This document shows, piece after piece, positions 7,092-15,293 of a DNA stretch of 64,000 nt (within the stretch, counting starts at the first letter, position 1; each line of letters begins with the position of its first letter). The position numbers and the translations under genes are program-made. Under the pieces are notes generated by a model. It saw only the letters and a program-made list of their open reading frames with translations, was not told the DNA's origin and ran no database searches. This DNA is from Paractinoplanes rishiriensis (GTDB lineage Bacteria; Actinomycetota; Actinomycetes; Mycobacteriales; Micromonosporaceae), in assembly GCF_016862375.1 (NCBI RefSeq), contig NZ_BOMV01000034.1, forward strand, positions 124,001-188,000, given 5' to 3'.

Positions 7092-9437
7092 TCAGCTGAC
7101 CGCGACGAGGCGCCAGTTGTTGTCGGCGCTGCCGTTGTCGGCGTCCTGCACGACCTGGGCGCCCCAGGTGCTGGAGGCGTTGAGGATGCCCAGGAGCTTG
7201 CCGCTGTTGACGTTGCGGATGCGGTAGGTGCCGTTGCCGTTGTCGATCAGGGTCCAGCGGTGGTCGGCCGTGCCGGTGTCGCCCCACTGGAGAACCCGGG
7301 CGTTGTCGGCGGTGGACATGTTCTCCACGCCGAGGACCTTGCCGCTGTTGCCGTTGCGGAACCGGACGTTGCTGCCGTCGGTGATGCGCTCCCAGCGGTG
7401 GTCGGCGGTGCCGGTGTCGCCCCAGCCGACGGCCAGGCCGCCGTCGGCGGTGGACATGTCCCGGATGCCGAGGACCAGCCCGGTGCCGACGTTGACCAGC
7501 TTGTAGTAGGTGCCGCCACCGCCGGTGCTGCCGGCCGCGTTCCAGTAGACGGTGTAGTTGTAGCCGTGCGCGTCGGAGAACGGCGCCAGGTTGACCGTGC
7601 TGCCGCCGGCGGTGGCCGTGAAGGTGAGCGCCGACGTGCTGGTCCGGGTGATCGACGAGACGGTCAGCGACGGCAGGGCGGACAGGCTCGTGTTGCCGTA
7701 GTTGCCGGCCAGCACGCTGGGCCCGTACGTGATCGCCTGAATGGAACTGTTGTCGTTGGCGGCCTGCATGATCACTCGCATCGGCAGCCGGACGGCGATC
7801 GTGTCACCGGCGGCCCAGGTGCGGGTGACCGTGGCGTAGCTGCCCGGCGTCGCGGTGACCGACTGCGCGGTGCCGTTGACGCTGATCGTGGCGCCGGTGG
7901 TCCAGGACGGGATCCGGAACCGGATGCTCCACGAGCCGCTCATGCTGCCGGAGAGGGTCAGCGTGGTGGTGTCGCTCGCCGGGTAGGAGGTGGCCTGGGT
8001 GACCGTGATGCCGCGCTGGGTCCAGGACAGCGTGGACGGCACGTACAGGTTCACGGTCAGCGTGGTGCCGTTGTAGAAGTAGATCGAGTCCATCAGCTTG
8101 GTGTTGGTCTCGATGCCGGTGCCCTGGCAGCACCAGAAGCTGTTGTAGTCGGTCGACCAGGTGCCGCCGCCCCACGCCGGTCCCACGCCGCGCCGGCCGC
8201 CGGCCCGCAGCGGGGTGAAGTAGGTGATGTGCCCGTGGCTGCTGCCCGGGTCCTGCGCGCCGATCATGTGGTTGAGCAGCGCCCGCTCGTAGAAGTCGAA
8301 GTAGTTGGCCCGGTCCGGGTAGAGCAGCCACAGCTCCCGGGTCAGCTTCAGCATGTTGTACGTGTTGCACTGCTCGCACGTGTCGTTGGTGAGGTACCCG
8401 GCGATGGCGTTCGGCGGCCGGAAGTGCTCGGCCTGGCTGTTGCCGCCGATCACATAGGTGTGCGCGTTGACGGTGATGTTCCAGGCGTTCGCCGCGATGT
8501 CCCGGTAGCGGGTCGTGCCGGTGGCCTTGTACTCGCGGGCGGCGCCGATCCACTTCGGCACCTGGGTGTTGGCGTGCAGGCCGTTGAGCTGGTCGGAGTT
8601 CGAGGCGAGCGGGTTGAACACCGAGGCGTGGTCGAAGCGCTGCGCCACGGTCAGCCAGCGCTGGTCGCCGGTCTGCTGGTAGATGTCGGCCATGACCTCG
8701 TTCATGCCGCCGAACTCGGTGCCCAGCATCGCCTGCATCTGCGCCGACGACAGCCGGGAGGTGCGGGTGTCGACCCAGCCGGCGAGCGCCAGCAGGACGG
8801 TGCGGGCCTGGTCGTTGCCGATGTAGCGCCAGGCGTCCAGCAGCCCGGCGAGCGTCTTGTGGATGCAGTAGTACGGCACGTTGCCGTTGGACAGCGTGCG
8901 ATTTTCCACCGCGGTGATGTCGGCCTCCGGGAAACCGGACAGGTAACCCGCGGTGAACCCGGCCGCGCTGTTGTTGGCCTGGCACTTGGCGAGCTCGGCG
9001 ACCATCTGGTTGGCCTTGTCCCGGCACGTGGTGTCACCGAGCACCGCCCACGCCTGCGCCCACGCGGTCAGGAAGTGCCCCTGCATGTGCGAGCGGAACG
9101 GGAACGTGGGCGCGTCCCAGCCTCCGTTCGCGGTGGCGCCGTTGGTGGACAGGCGGTGGTTGGCGCGGAACACGTAGAGCAGCCGGTTGACGTCGACGAA
9201 CCGCAGGTAGGTGAGCGTGCGGTTCTGGTTGTCGAGGAACCGCCCGGAGTTGAGCCGCACCTGACCGAACGTGAAGGGGAACGCCGCGGCGCCGATGTCG
9301 GACCGGGCCGGGGGAATGATCGCGGCGCCGGCTGCGGTCGAGGTGGCGAGAACGGTGCCGCCGGCGGTGGCGGCTATCGCGCCGGCGCCGGTGACCTGCA
9401 GGAGGCGACGGCGACTGATGGGGGAGGAGGACGACAT
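7092..9437 (-). CDS. Secreted GH127 beta-L-arabinofuranosidase with ricin-type lectin tail
   Basis: A 781-residue protein with a Tat signal (SRRRLLQVTGAG, cleavage near residue 39). Residues about 45-600 match GH127 (old DUF1680): KWIGAAREYKATG, CEQCNTYNMLKLTRELW and FWCCQGTGIE, the last two carrying the cysteine cluster that binds zinc in this family; the catalytic Glu is expected in the AEHFRPP stretch. The last 140 residues hold repeats of the GLVLGIRDMSTADG/GDTGTADHRW kind, a ricin B-like carbohydrate-binding fold. GH127 releases beta-linked L-arabinofuranose. Export is notable because the founding member is intracellular. ATG 9437 was preferred; the stop is followed by the strong terminator. 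Confidence 0.88.
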   Translation of the reverse strand: MSSSSPISRRRLLQVTGAGAIAATAGGTVLATSTAAGAAIIPPARSDIGAAAFPFTFGQVRLNSGRFLDNQNRTLTYLRFVDVNRLLYVFRANHRLSTNGATANGGWDAPTFPFRSHMQGHFLTAWAQAWAVLGDTTCRDKANQMVAELAKCQANNSAAGFTAGYLSGFPEADITAVENRTLSNGNVPYYCIHKTLAGLLDAWRYIGNDQARTVLLALAGWVDTRTSRLSSAQMQAMLGTEFGGMNEVMADIYQQTGDQRWLTVAQRFDHASVFNPLASNSDQLNGLHANTQVPKWIGAAREYKATGTTRYRDIAANAWNITVNAHTYVIGGNSQAEHFRPPNAIAGYLTNDTCEQCNTYNMLKLTRELWLLYPDRANYFDFYERALLNHMIGAQDPGSSHGHITYFTPLRAGGRRGVGPAWGGGTWSTDYNSFWCCQGTGIETNTKLMDSIYFYNGTTLTVNLYVPSTLSWTQRGITVTQATSYPASDTTTLTLSGSMSGSWSIRFRIPSWTTGATISVNGTAQSVTATPGSYATVTRTWAAGDTIAVRLPMRVIMQAANDNSSIQAITYGPSVLAGNYGNTSLSALPSLTVSSITRTSTSALTFTATAGGSTVNLAPFSDAHGYNYTVYWNAAGSTGGGGTYYKLVNVGTGLVLGIRDMSTADGGLAVGWGDTGTADHRWERITDGSNVRFRNGNSGKVLGVENMSTADNARVLQWGDTGTADHRWTLIDNGNGTYRIRNVNSGKLLGILNASSTWGAQVVQDADNGSADNNWRLVAVS

Positions 9438-9510
9438 GAAACGCTCCGGATCCGAAGGGTGTTGTCGTCCGGCCGCGGGGAGTGGCGCGATGGGGAGGCG
9501 CGGCGCAGTC

Positions 9511-9524
9511 GGAAAACGATTTCC
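9511..9524. promoter_or_regulatory. Candidate LacI-type operator upstream of GH127
   Basis: GGAAAACGATTTCC is a near-palindrome with the central CG typical of LacI-family sites, 74 nt upstream of the GH127 ATG. A related sequence, GGAAAGCGCTTGCC, lies at the PL11 promoter. Nearby at 9542-9560 two copies of GTTTCAAG occur in direct repeat (TTGAAAC on the GH127 strand), either of which could be a -35 box. Confidence 0.4.
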
Positions 9525-9592
9525 TCCGCATCCTGCCAGACCGTTTCAAGGCGTTTCAAGAGCGCGCCGCCGCCGTCCCAAGTTACGGTTTT

Positions 9593-11275
9593 TCAGCCCC
9601 CGATCAGCGGCTCCGCGGCGAGTGCGGCCCGCCGCTCGGCCACCAGCGTCCGCAGGCCCGCGGCGTCACTGTCCAGAGCGGCCGCGTCACCCCCCGCCGC
9701 CTTGGCCATGGCGGCGATCCGATCCACGGCCGCGGCGGCCGTGCCGTCGCCATAGATTTTCTGGTACAGCTCCCGGTAGGCGTCGTCGTAGGTCTTGGTG
9801 AACGCCGCCGACGCCAGGAAACGCTCCTTGAGCTTGTGCCCACTCATCCCACGGAAACCCGCGCCGCCCTGCCGCCACCCACCGGGCGGCGCCGGCTCGC
9901 CCTCCGGCACCTGCACGACGGGCGCCTGGCCCCCCGGCGCCTGGCCCCCGGGCACCTCCCCAGCGGGCGCCTCGCCGGGCGGCTGCGCACCCGGGCCTTG
10001 CGCACCCGGGCCTTGCGCACCCGGGCCTTGCCCGCCCGGTGGCTGCCCGCCCGGGACCTGACCGCCGCCGTCCGCCCGGCGACGGAAGCCGCCGAAGCCG
10101 CCCGCCTCCCGCGGTCCCTGGCTAGCGTCGCCGCTCAGGGCCAGGTTGAGGTCCCAGGTGAGCACGCTGAATTTGGTGGTGTCCAGGTTGTAGTACAAAT
10201 AGTAATTGCGGCCCGGGCCGGACATGTCGTCAAAATTCAGGAGCAGGTTTTGCAGGGCTGCATATTTGGCGAATGATTCCACGTCCAGGCGGTCGGCCAG
10301 GCCGGCGGCGAACTCAGCGTCGGAGGCGTTTTCGACCCAGCGGATCAGATCGATCACCGGTTGCAGGTCCTGGCTGCCCTTGCGGTTGATCTGGTCGAAG
10401 TCGTCCTGGTAGGCGGTCTGGTCGGCGCCCTGGTCGGTGAACTGGCCGCCGGCCAGCGACTTGTACAGCACGCCGTCGCCGGTCAGGTCCTTGGCGTACT
10501 CCTGGTCGGGGTGCTCGACCAGGAGGCGGGTCACCGTGGGACGGTCGTTGACGGTGAACGAGGAATAGCTGAACCGCTGGCTCGGCTCGCCGGACCGGGC
10601 CACCAGCGCCAGCGCCACCGCTTCGTTCAGCCCGGTGGTGCTGGCCATGCTGGTCGCCGGGCGCACCGCGATCTCGGAGCGGCCCTGATAGCGGCGCCCG
10701 TCCACGAACTCGTCGAAGCTGATCAGCCAGGGCAGGTTCTCCGGTTCCTCCGCCTTGAGGTTCGACATGCCGCCCGGACCGCGGCCGCCGCCCTCGATGA
10801 CCCGGAAGTTGTCCTCCGCGCCGGGGGGCGGCCGCTCGATCCGCCGCCCGCCGCCCTCGTTGCCGGTCGCGCGCTGCCCGTTGCGGGTCAGCCCGCCCAG
10901 CGTCGAGTTGCCCTTGAGCCGGATGCCGACGTCGTCAATGCGGGTGCCGTCGAGCACCAGGTCGGCCTGGAGCCAGTCCTTGCCGCCCTCGGTGAAGTAT
11001 TCGTCCAGCATCCGGTTGTAGTCGTCGGCCGCATAGGTGAGCGTGATCGTGTGCGGCTGCGAGGTGTCGAACAGGTCGGTCCGCCCGGCGACGTCCACCG
11101 TCACGTCGTCGGACTCGGCCCGCTGGTCGCTGGTCACGAACGGGGTGATCCGGCTGGTGCCGACCATGCCGACCAGCACCGCGAAGAACACGCCGGAAGC
11201 CGCCACCACGCGCCAGTGGTGCCGCAGGCGTACCGGAATCCGGTGTTTTAAAGCCCGGCCTTTTAGAGTTGGCAT
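9593..11275 (-). CDS. CotH-type secreted protein kinase fold protein
   Basis: A 560-residue protein with one N-terminal membrane helix (about residues 20-40) and the rest probably outside. Residues 70-560 match the CotH family: TITLTYAADDYNRML, GIRLKGNSTLGG, and the NYYLYYNLDTTKFSVLTWDLNLALSG segment holding the DxN-type metal site of the kinase fold. Right after this motif lies a Gly/Pro/Gln-rich insert of about 75 residues made of short repeats. Known CotH proteins phosphorylate spore-coat or surface proteins; the target here is unknown. Its ATG overlaps the DUF4956 stop as TGATG, so it is the third gene of a coupled VTC-DUF4956-CotH operon. Confidence 0.82.
   Translation of the reverse strand: MPTLKGRALKHRIPVRLRHHWRVVAASGVFFAVLVGMVGTSRITPFVTSDQRAESDDVTVDVAGRTDLFDTSQPHTITLTYAADDYNRMLDEYFTEGGKDWLQADLVLDGTRIDDVGIRLKGNSTLGGLTRNGQRATGNEGGGRRIERPPPGAEDNFRVIEGGGRGPGGMSNLKAEEPENLPWLISFDEFVDGRRYQGRSEIAVRPATSMASTTGLNEAVALALVARSGEPSQRFSYSSFTVNDRPTVTRLLVEHPDQEYAKDLTGDGVLYKSLAGGQFTDQGADQTAYQDDFDQINRKGSQDLQPVIDLIRWVENASDAEFAAGLADRLDVESFAKYAALQNLLLNFDDMSGPGRNYYLYYNLDTTKFSVLTWDLNLALSGDASQGPREAGGFGGFRRRADGGGQVPGGQPPGGQGPGAQGPGAQGPGAQPPGEAPAGEVPGGQAPGGQAPVVQVPEGEPAPPGGWRQGGAGFRGMSGHKLKERFLASAAFTKTYDDAYRELYQKIYGDGTAAAAVDRIAAMAKAAGGDAAALDSDAAGLRTLVAERRAALAAEPLIGG
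9986..10030. repeat. Three perfect 15-bp tandem repeats inside the CotH gene
   Basis: The unit CGCACCCGGGCCTTG is repeated three times in tandem and encodes GAQGP pentapeptides on the minus strand. It is the most regular part of a longer Gly/Pro/Gln-rich low-complexity insert (about 9900-10080) and could vary in copy number by slippage without shifting the frame. Confidence 0.9.
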
Positions 11276-11952
11276 CAGAGGTCGGTCTGGTCGTAGCCGG
11301 TGAGGATGGTGACCCGCTGCCCGGAGGTGCGCTCGCGCAGTGCCCCGATCAGCGCCGATGGTTCGACGCCCTTGCGCAGCTTCACCGTGTACATCAACTC
11401 GGTGAGCGCGCCGCCCTGTATCGACTCCATGCTGACCAGTTCGAACTCGCTGGTGTGCCGGATCAGCACGTCCTGGATGCCGTCGCTGTAGTCGTCGTCG
11501 GCCGGCACCTGCACCTTGACCACCTGGCGCTGCACGTTGAGCTGGAACCAGTTGAACCGCTGCATGACCACCACGACCAGGCAGATCGCCACGGTCGCGA
11601 TGACGGCCAGCAGATAGAACCGGGTGCCGCAGGCCATCCCGATGCCCATCACCAGGAAGATGAACCCGACGTCGCGGGTCTCCTTGATGGCGTTCCGGAA
11701 CCGGATCACCGACAGCGCGCCGACCAGCGCGAACGCCCGCGCGATGTTGGAGCCGACAACCAGCATGATGAGCGAGATGATCATGCCGAGGATGACCAGT
11801 GTCTGCACGTACGACTGGCTGTACGAGACGTTGCGGTGGGTGGCCCGGTAGACCCAGCCGATCGCCGCGCTGAGCACGAACGACAACGACAGCGCGATGG
11901 CGATGTCGCCGACGCTGAACGTGCCGGAGAGGTCCTGAACGTTGAGGTCCAT
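11275..11952 (-). CDS. DUF4956 membrane protein
   Basis: 225 residues. Four hydrophobic segments occupy roughly residues 12-35, 48-72, 75-95 and 100-130; the C-terminal 90 residues are soluble and look like a small alpha/beta (ferredoxin-like) domain. The segment ALVGALSVIRFRNAIKETRDVGFIF is the hallmark of DUF4956. The family has no assigned biochemical role but repeatedly neighbours VTC-domain and CotH genes. ATG 11952 lies 4 nt after the VTC stop and its own stop overlaps the CotH ATG, so the three products are probably made in fixed ratio. Confidence 0.85.
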   Translation of the reverse strand: MDLNVQDLSGTFSVGDIAIALSLSFVLSAAIGWVYRATHRNVSYSQSYVQTLVILGMIISLIMLVVGSNIARAFALVGALSVIRFRNAIKETRDVGFIFLVMGIGMACGTRFYLLAVIATVAICLVVVVMQRFNWFQLNVQRQVVKVQVPADDDYSDGIQDVLIRHTSEFELVSMESIQGGALTELMYTVKLRKGVEPSALIGALRERTSGQRVTILTGYDQTDL

Positions 11953-11956
11953 GCGG

Positions 11957-12799
11957 TCAGCGCTCCGTGAGTGTTTCGGGGACGTGGTGTACCGACCGGG
12001 GTGCCCGGCCGAAGGCCTCGATGCTCTGGCAGTACTTGGAGACCCGGACCACCGAGAGGTTGCGCCGGGCGGTGAGGTCGGTGAGCCAGTACGGCACCCG
12101 CTCGTTGGCCTTGACCTCGAGCACCGCGAGATGGGGCGGGATGATGAAGCGGTTCTGCGCGTGCGGGTCACCGAGATACAGGTCGCGGTCCCGGCCGCGC
12201 ACCCGGTGGTCCAGGGTCACCCGCAGGCCGACGTCGGCATTCCGGCCGATGTACGCCTCCCGCCGGTAACCGGTCATCGAGACCGGCCGCAGTTCCAGCC
12301 CGCCGACCAGGCCGAGCACCTCTTCCAGGAAGGCGCGCCCGGACCCGCCGTACTCGATCATCTGTCGCTCGTCGCAGAGCCGGCGCGCCTCGCGGTAGGG
12401 CACGGTGACCCGGCGTTTCTGGGTGACCCGGTTGACCCGCTGCTTGATCTCGACGAACACCGGGGTGTCGTCGTCGGCGTGGTCGCCGTACAGCCGCAAC
12501 CGAAGCTTCCGGCGGAAGCGCAAGCCCTCGATCTTCTCCCAGTAGAACCGCAGGTGCGGGGTGTCGTAGTAGACGCTCCACACGCTGTAGCCGCCCTGGC
12601 CGGCGAACTCGTCGACGTCGAGACGGTGGCGGAACTCGGCGCGCAACTCGTCGACCAGCGAGCGGTCGACCAGGTACTTGATCTCGTACCGGTTGAACGC
12701 GTGCAGCCGGCTGGGCGCGCGCAGGGCATGACCGGCCTCCGCCGCCGGTTCCGCGATCAAGGCCGTCTCCGGCGATGGCCGCCGCGCTCGTCTGAACAC
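11957..12799 (-). CDS. VTC-domain protein (polyphosphate polymerase-like tunnel fold)
   Basis: About 280 residues of the VTC/triphosphate-tunnel family. Charged pairs of the tunnel strands are visible: NRYEIKYLV near the N-terminus, VFVEIKQRVNRV in the middle, and LAVLEVKANERVPYWL near the end, with the Arg-rich strand LRFRRKLRLRLYG. Yeast Vtc4 uses this fold to make polyphosphate from ATP; whether bacterial homologues do so in vivo is less clear. It lacks membrane segments, unlike the DUF4956 partner. The start is uncertain: I favour the GTG at about 12799 because the longer reading to 12880 uses an AT-rich, promoter-like stretch and a TTG. Confidence 0.8.
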   Translation of the reverse strand: MFRRARRPSPETALIAEPAAEAGHALRAPSRLHAFNRYEIKYLVDRSLVDELRAEFRHRLDVDEFAGQGGYSVWSVYYDTPHLRFYWEKIEGLRFRRKLRLRLYGDHADDDTPVFVEIKQRVNRVTQKRRVTVPYREARRLCDERQMIEYGGSGRAFLEEVLGLVGGLELRPVSMTGYRREAYIGRNADVGLRVTLDHRVRGRDRDLYLGDPHAQNRFIIPPHLAVLEVKANERVPYWLTDLTARRNLSVVRVSKYCQSIEAFGRAPRSVHHVPETLTER

Positions 12800-12882
12800 A
12801 CCCACAGCCAACCCGCCCCGGCTCGGAACAAACTCAAAAGAAGTGGGGAACAACCTGGTAAACGGGAGCTGAACAAACAAAC

Positions 12883-12913
12883 GTCCCGCCCGGCCATCAT
12901 GACCGGGCGGGAC
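12883..12913 (-). terminator. Terminator of the M4 protease gene
   Basis: A perfect 11-bp stem (GTCCCGCCCGG with CCGGGCGGGAC, 9-nt loop) lies 17 nt past the protease stop and is followed on the minus strand by GTTTGTTTGTT. It separates protease transcription from the VTC operon, whose promoter must lie between about 12800 and 12880. Confidence 0.85.
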
Positions 12914-12929
12914 AGTACTGCGGAATCGC

Positions 12930-15179
12930 CTAGAGCGACAGCTTCCAACCCTCCAGCGCGCCGCTGTCCAGCGTGGCGGCGTCGCGCACCTGGAGGGTCC
13001 AGGTGCCGTTCGCGGTCTCGCTGCTCAGATCGACCGTGAACGTCTGGTTGATGTTGTCGTTCGTGCCGCCCGATCGGTTGTGCAGGACGTAGCCGGTGCC
13101 GTCCGGGGCGAGCAGGGTGACCGCCAGGTCGCCGATGTAGGTGTGCCGGATGTTGACCGTCACGGCGCTGGTGGCCGACGGCGGCCCGTCGCACCCGCTG
13201 ACGGTGATCGGGCTGGTCACCGTCGCGTTGTCCGGGACCGTCACGGTCTGCAGGTTGCTGCCGTTGCAGCCCGGCCCGCTGTTGGTGGTGACGGTCAGGG
13301 TGGCCGAGCGGGTCATCGACGCCGCGGTCGCGGTGATCGTGATCGGGGCCACCCCGGCGTCGATCCCGTCGGCCGCGGTGACCGTGACGGTGCTGGGCTC
13401 ACCGGCGGTGACGGTCGGCGGGTCGAACGACACCGTGACGCCGGTGGGCGTGCTGCCGGCCGAGAACGTCACGGTTTCCGCCGTGCCGTTGACCACCGCG
13501 GTGGTCGCGGTGAGGGTGACCGACGCGCCCGGGTCGACCGCGGTGTTCGGGGCGCTCAGCGTCAGCGAGAAGTCGTTGCCGGCCGAGCAGACGTCGTTGC
13601 CGGCCACGTTCACCGAGGTCCAGGCGGCGCGCACGGCCTTGTACTCGGTGCCGCACAGGCCGTACAGGTCGGCGGCCGCGGCCAGCGTGTACGCCCGCGC
13701 CGTGTTGCCCGGGTTCGCCGTGTTCACGTAGCCGGTGTTGGACACGAAGTAGGTGTCCAGCGCCCGGAACCAGATCTTCGCCGCCTTGTCCCGGCCGATG
13801 CCGACGACCGCCTCGGCGGAGCCGCAGACCGGCGAGGTGCCGAACGCGGTGGCGCCGGTGCCCTCGGCCAGGTTGAAGAAGAAGTGGTTGGCGACGCCCG
13901 ACGAGTAGTGCACGTCGATGCTGCGGGTGGTGCTCGACCAGCAGCCGTGCGACGAGCCGTCCAGGGTCGGGTTGTACATGTAGCGCAGCGGCTTGCCGGT
14001 GCCGGCCAGGCCCAGCTCCTCGCCGATGCCGTAGTCGCCCGGGTCCTCCGCGGTGTTCGCGTGGAACTCGACCAGGCTGCCGAAGATGTCGCTGGTGGCC
14101 TCGTTCAGCCCGCCGGACTCGCCGGAGTAGGTCAGGCCGCCCGGCACCACGGCGTCGGTGACACCGTGCGACATCTCGTGCCCGGCCACGTCCAGCGACA
14201 CCAGCGGCTTGGTGTTGCCGGCGCCGTCGCCGTAGGTCATCTGCCGGCCGTCCCAGAACGCGTTCACGTACGCGTTGCCGTAGTGCACCCGGGACGGCAC
14301 GCCCTGGCCGTTGCCGAAGATGCCGTTGCGACCGTGCACGTTCTTGAAGTAGTCGAAGGTCACCGCCGCGCCGAAGTGCGCGTCCACCGCGGCCGACTGC
14401 CGGTCGGTGGCGGCGCCGTTGCCCCAGGTGTTGTCGGCGTCGGTCAGCACCGCGCAGGTGCCGGACGTCCGGTTCTGCATGTCGCAGGTGGAGCCGTTGC
14501 CGCGCAGGGGGTCGGTGAGGCTGTACGTGCTGCCGGACAGCGTGGTCTCGATCGGCACCTGGCCGGAGTACACGCTGTTGCCGGTGCCCGCGACGCTGTG
14601 GATCTCGTCGTGCGAGCCGACGACCGCGCCGCTGGTCGCGTCGGTGATCACGTGCAGGCGGGACGGGGTCTGCCCGTCCGGCTGCCAGCCGCTGACCAGC
14701 GTGTCGTAGGACAGCTTGCCGGTGCCGCTGCTCGCGTCGACGAAGAGTTCGGGCGTACCGGTCGAGGTGACCTTGCCCTCGAACTCCGCGGTCGCGGTCC
14801 TGGCGGCCTGGGCCGCGACCACCGTGGGCTTGGTGGCCAGCGACAGCGGTTTGGTGAGGCCGACCGAACTGCCGGCGTAGTCGCCGTTCGCCTTGGTGCG
14901 GACCACCAGGTCGCCGCCGTACACCCGCAGGCCCTGGTAGGTCCGGGTGTAGCGGACCGTGCCCCGGCCCTCGCGGTCGGTCTTGCTGCTGTACACGCGG
15001 TATTCGTCCTGCGCCGAGGTGCGCAGGGTGGCGGCGTTGTTCTTCAACGCCTCGCCGGCGTCCGCGATCAGCGACGACCCGGGTGTGTCGGGCGTAGCGG
15101 CCGACGCGATCTGGGTCGCCGCGATAACGCCCCCGCCGGCCAGTGCGATCGCCCCGACCAGCGCGATTGCTGTTCTCAC
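12930..15179 (-). CDS. Secreted M4 (thermolysin-like) metalloprotease with P-domain
   Basis: A 749-residue exoenzyme. A Sec signal (ALVGAIALAGGGVIAATQIASA) is followed by an FTP/PepSY propeptide (residues about 40-200), then the M4 catalytic domain with HEMSH zinc motif and, about 20 residues on, GLNEATSD giving the third zinc ligand. After the peptidase come an Ig-like segment (about residues 545-630, TLSAPNTAVDPGASVTLTAT) and a C-terminal proprotein-convertase P-domain (residues about 640-749, RHTYIGDLAVTLLAPDGT). The enzyme digests extracellular protein after propeptide removal. ATG 15179 was accepted because the signal begins there. It has its own terminator. Confidence 0.93.
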   Translation of the reverse strand: MRTAIALVGAIALAGGGVIAATQIASAATPDTPGSSLIADAGEALKNNAATLRTSAQDEYRVYSSKTDREGRGTVRYTRTYQGLRVYGGDLVVRTKANGDYAGSSVGLTKPLSLATKPTVVAAQAARTATAEFEGKVTSTGTPELFVDASSGTGKLSYDTLVSGWQPDGQTPSRLHVITDATSGAVVGSHDEIHSVAGTGNSVYSGQVPIETTLSGSTYSLTDPLRGNGSTCDMQNRTSGTCAVLTDADNTWGNGAATDRQSAAVDAHFGAAVTFDYFKNVHGRNGIFGNGQGVPSRVHYGNAYVNAFWDGRQMTYGDGAGNTKPLVSLDVAGHEMSHGVTDAVVPGGLTYSGESGGLNEATSDIFGSLVEFHANTAEDPGDYGIGEELGLAGTGKPLRYMYNPTLDGSSHGCWSSTTRSIDVHYSSGVANHFFFNLAEGTGATAFGTSPVCGSAEAVVGIGRDKAAKIWFRALDTYFVSNTGYVNTANPGNTARAYTLAAAADLYGLCGTEYKAVRAAWTSVNVAGNDVCSAGNDFSLTLSAPNTAVDPGASVTLTATTAVVNGTAETVTFSAGSTPTGVTVSFDPPTVTAGEPSTVTVTAADGIDAGVAPITITATAASMTRSATLTVTTNSGPGCNGSNLQTVTVPDNATVTSPITVSGCDGPPSATSAVTVNIRHTYIGDLAVTLLAPDGTGYVLHNRSGGTNDNINQTFTVDLSSETANGTWTLQVRDAATLDSGALEGWKLSL

Positions 15180-15293
15180 TCGTTCCTCCCCACGATGACG
15201 GAAAAAGATATCCGTCGATATGAGGAATGATCCTGGACCTCGCGTCGCCCAGGTTCAAGACCTGGGCGGCGCGGGGTTGGAAACTGGGATGGA

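Noticed and set aside
11942..13039. Plus-strand frame opposite the VTC gene
   Set aside because: Antisense shadow; VTC tunnel motifs are clear on the minus strand.
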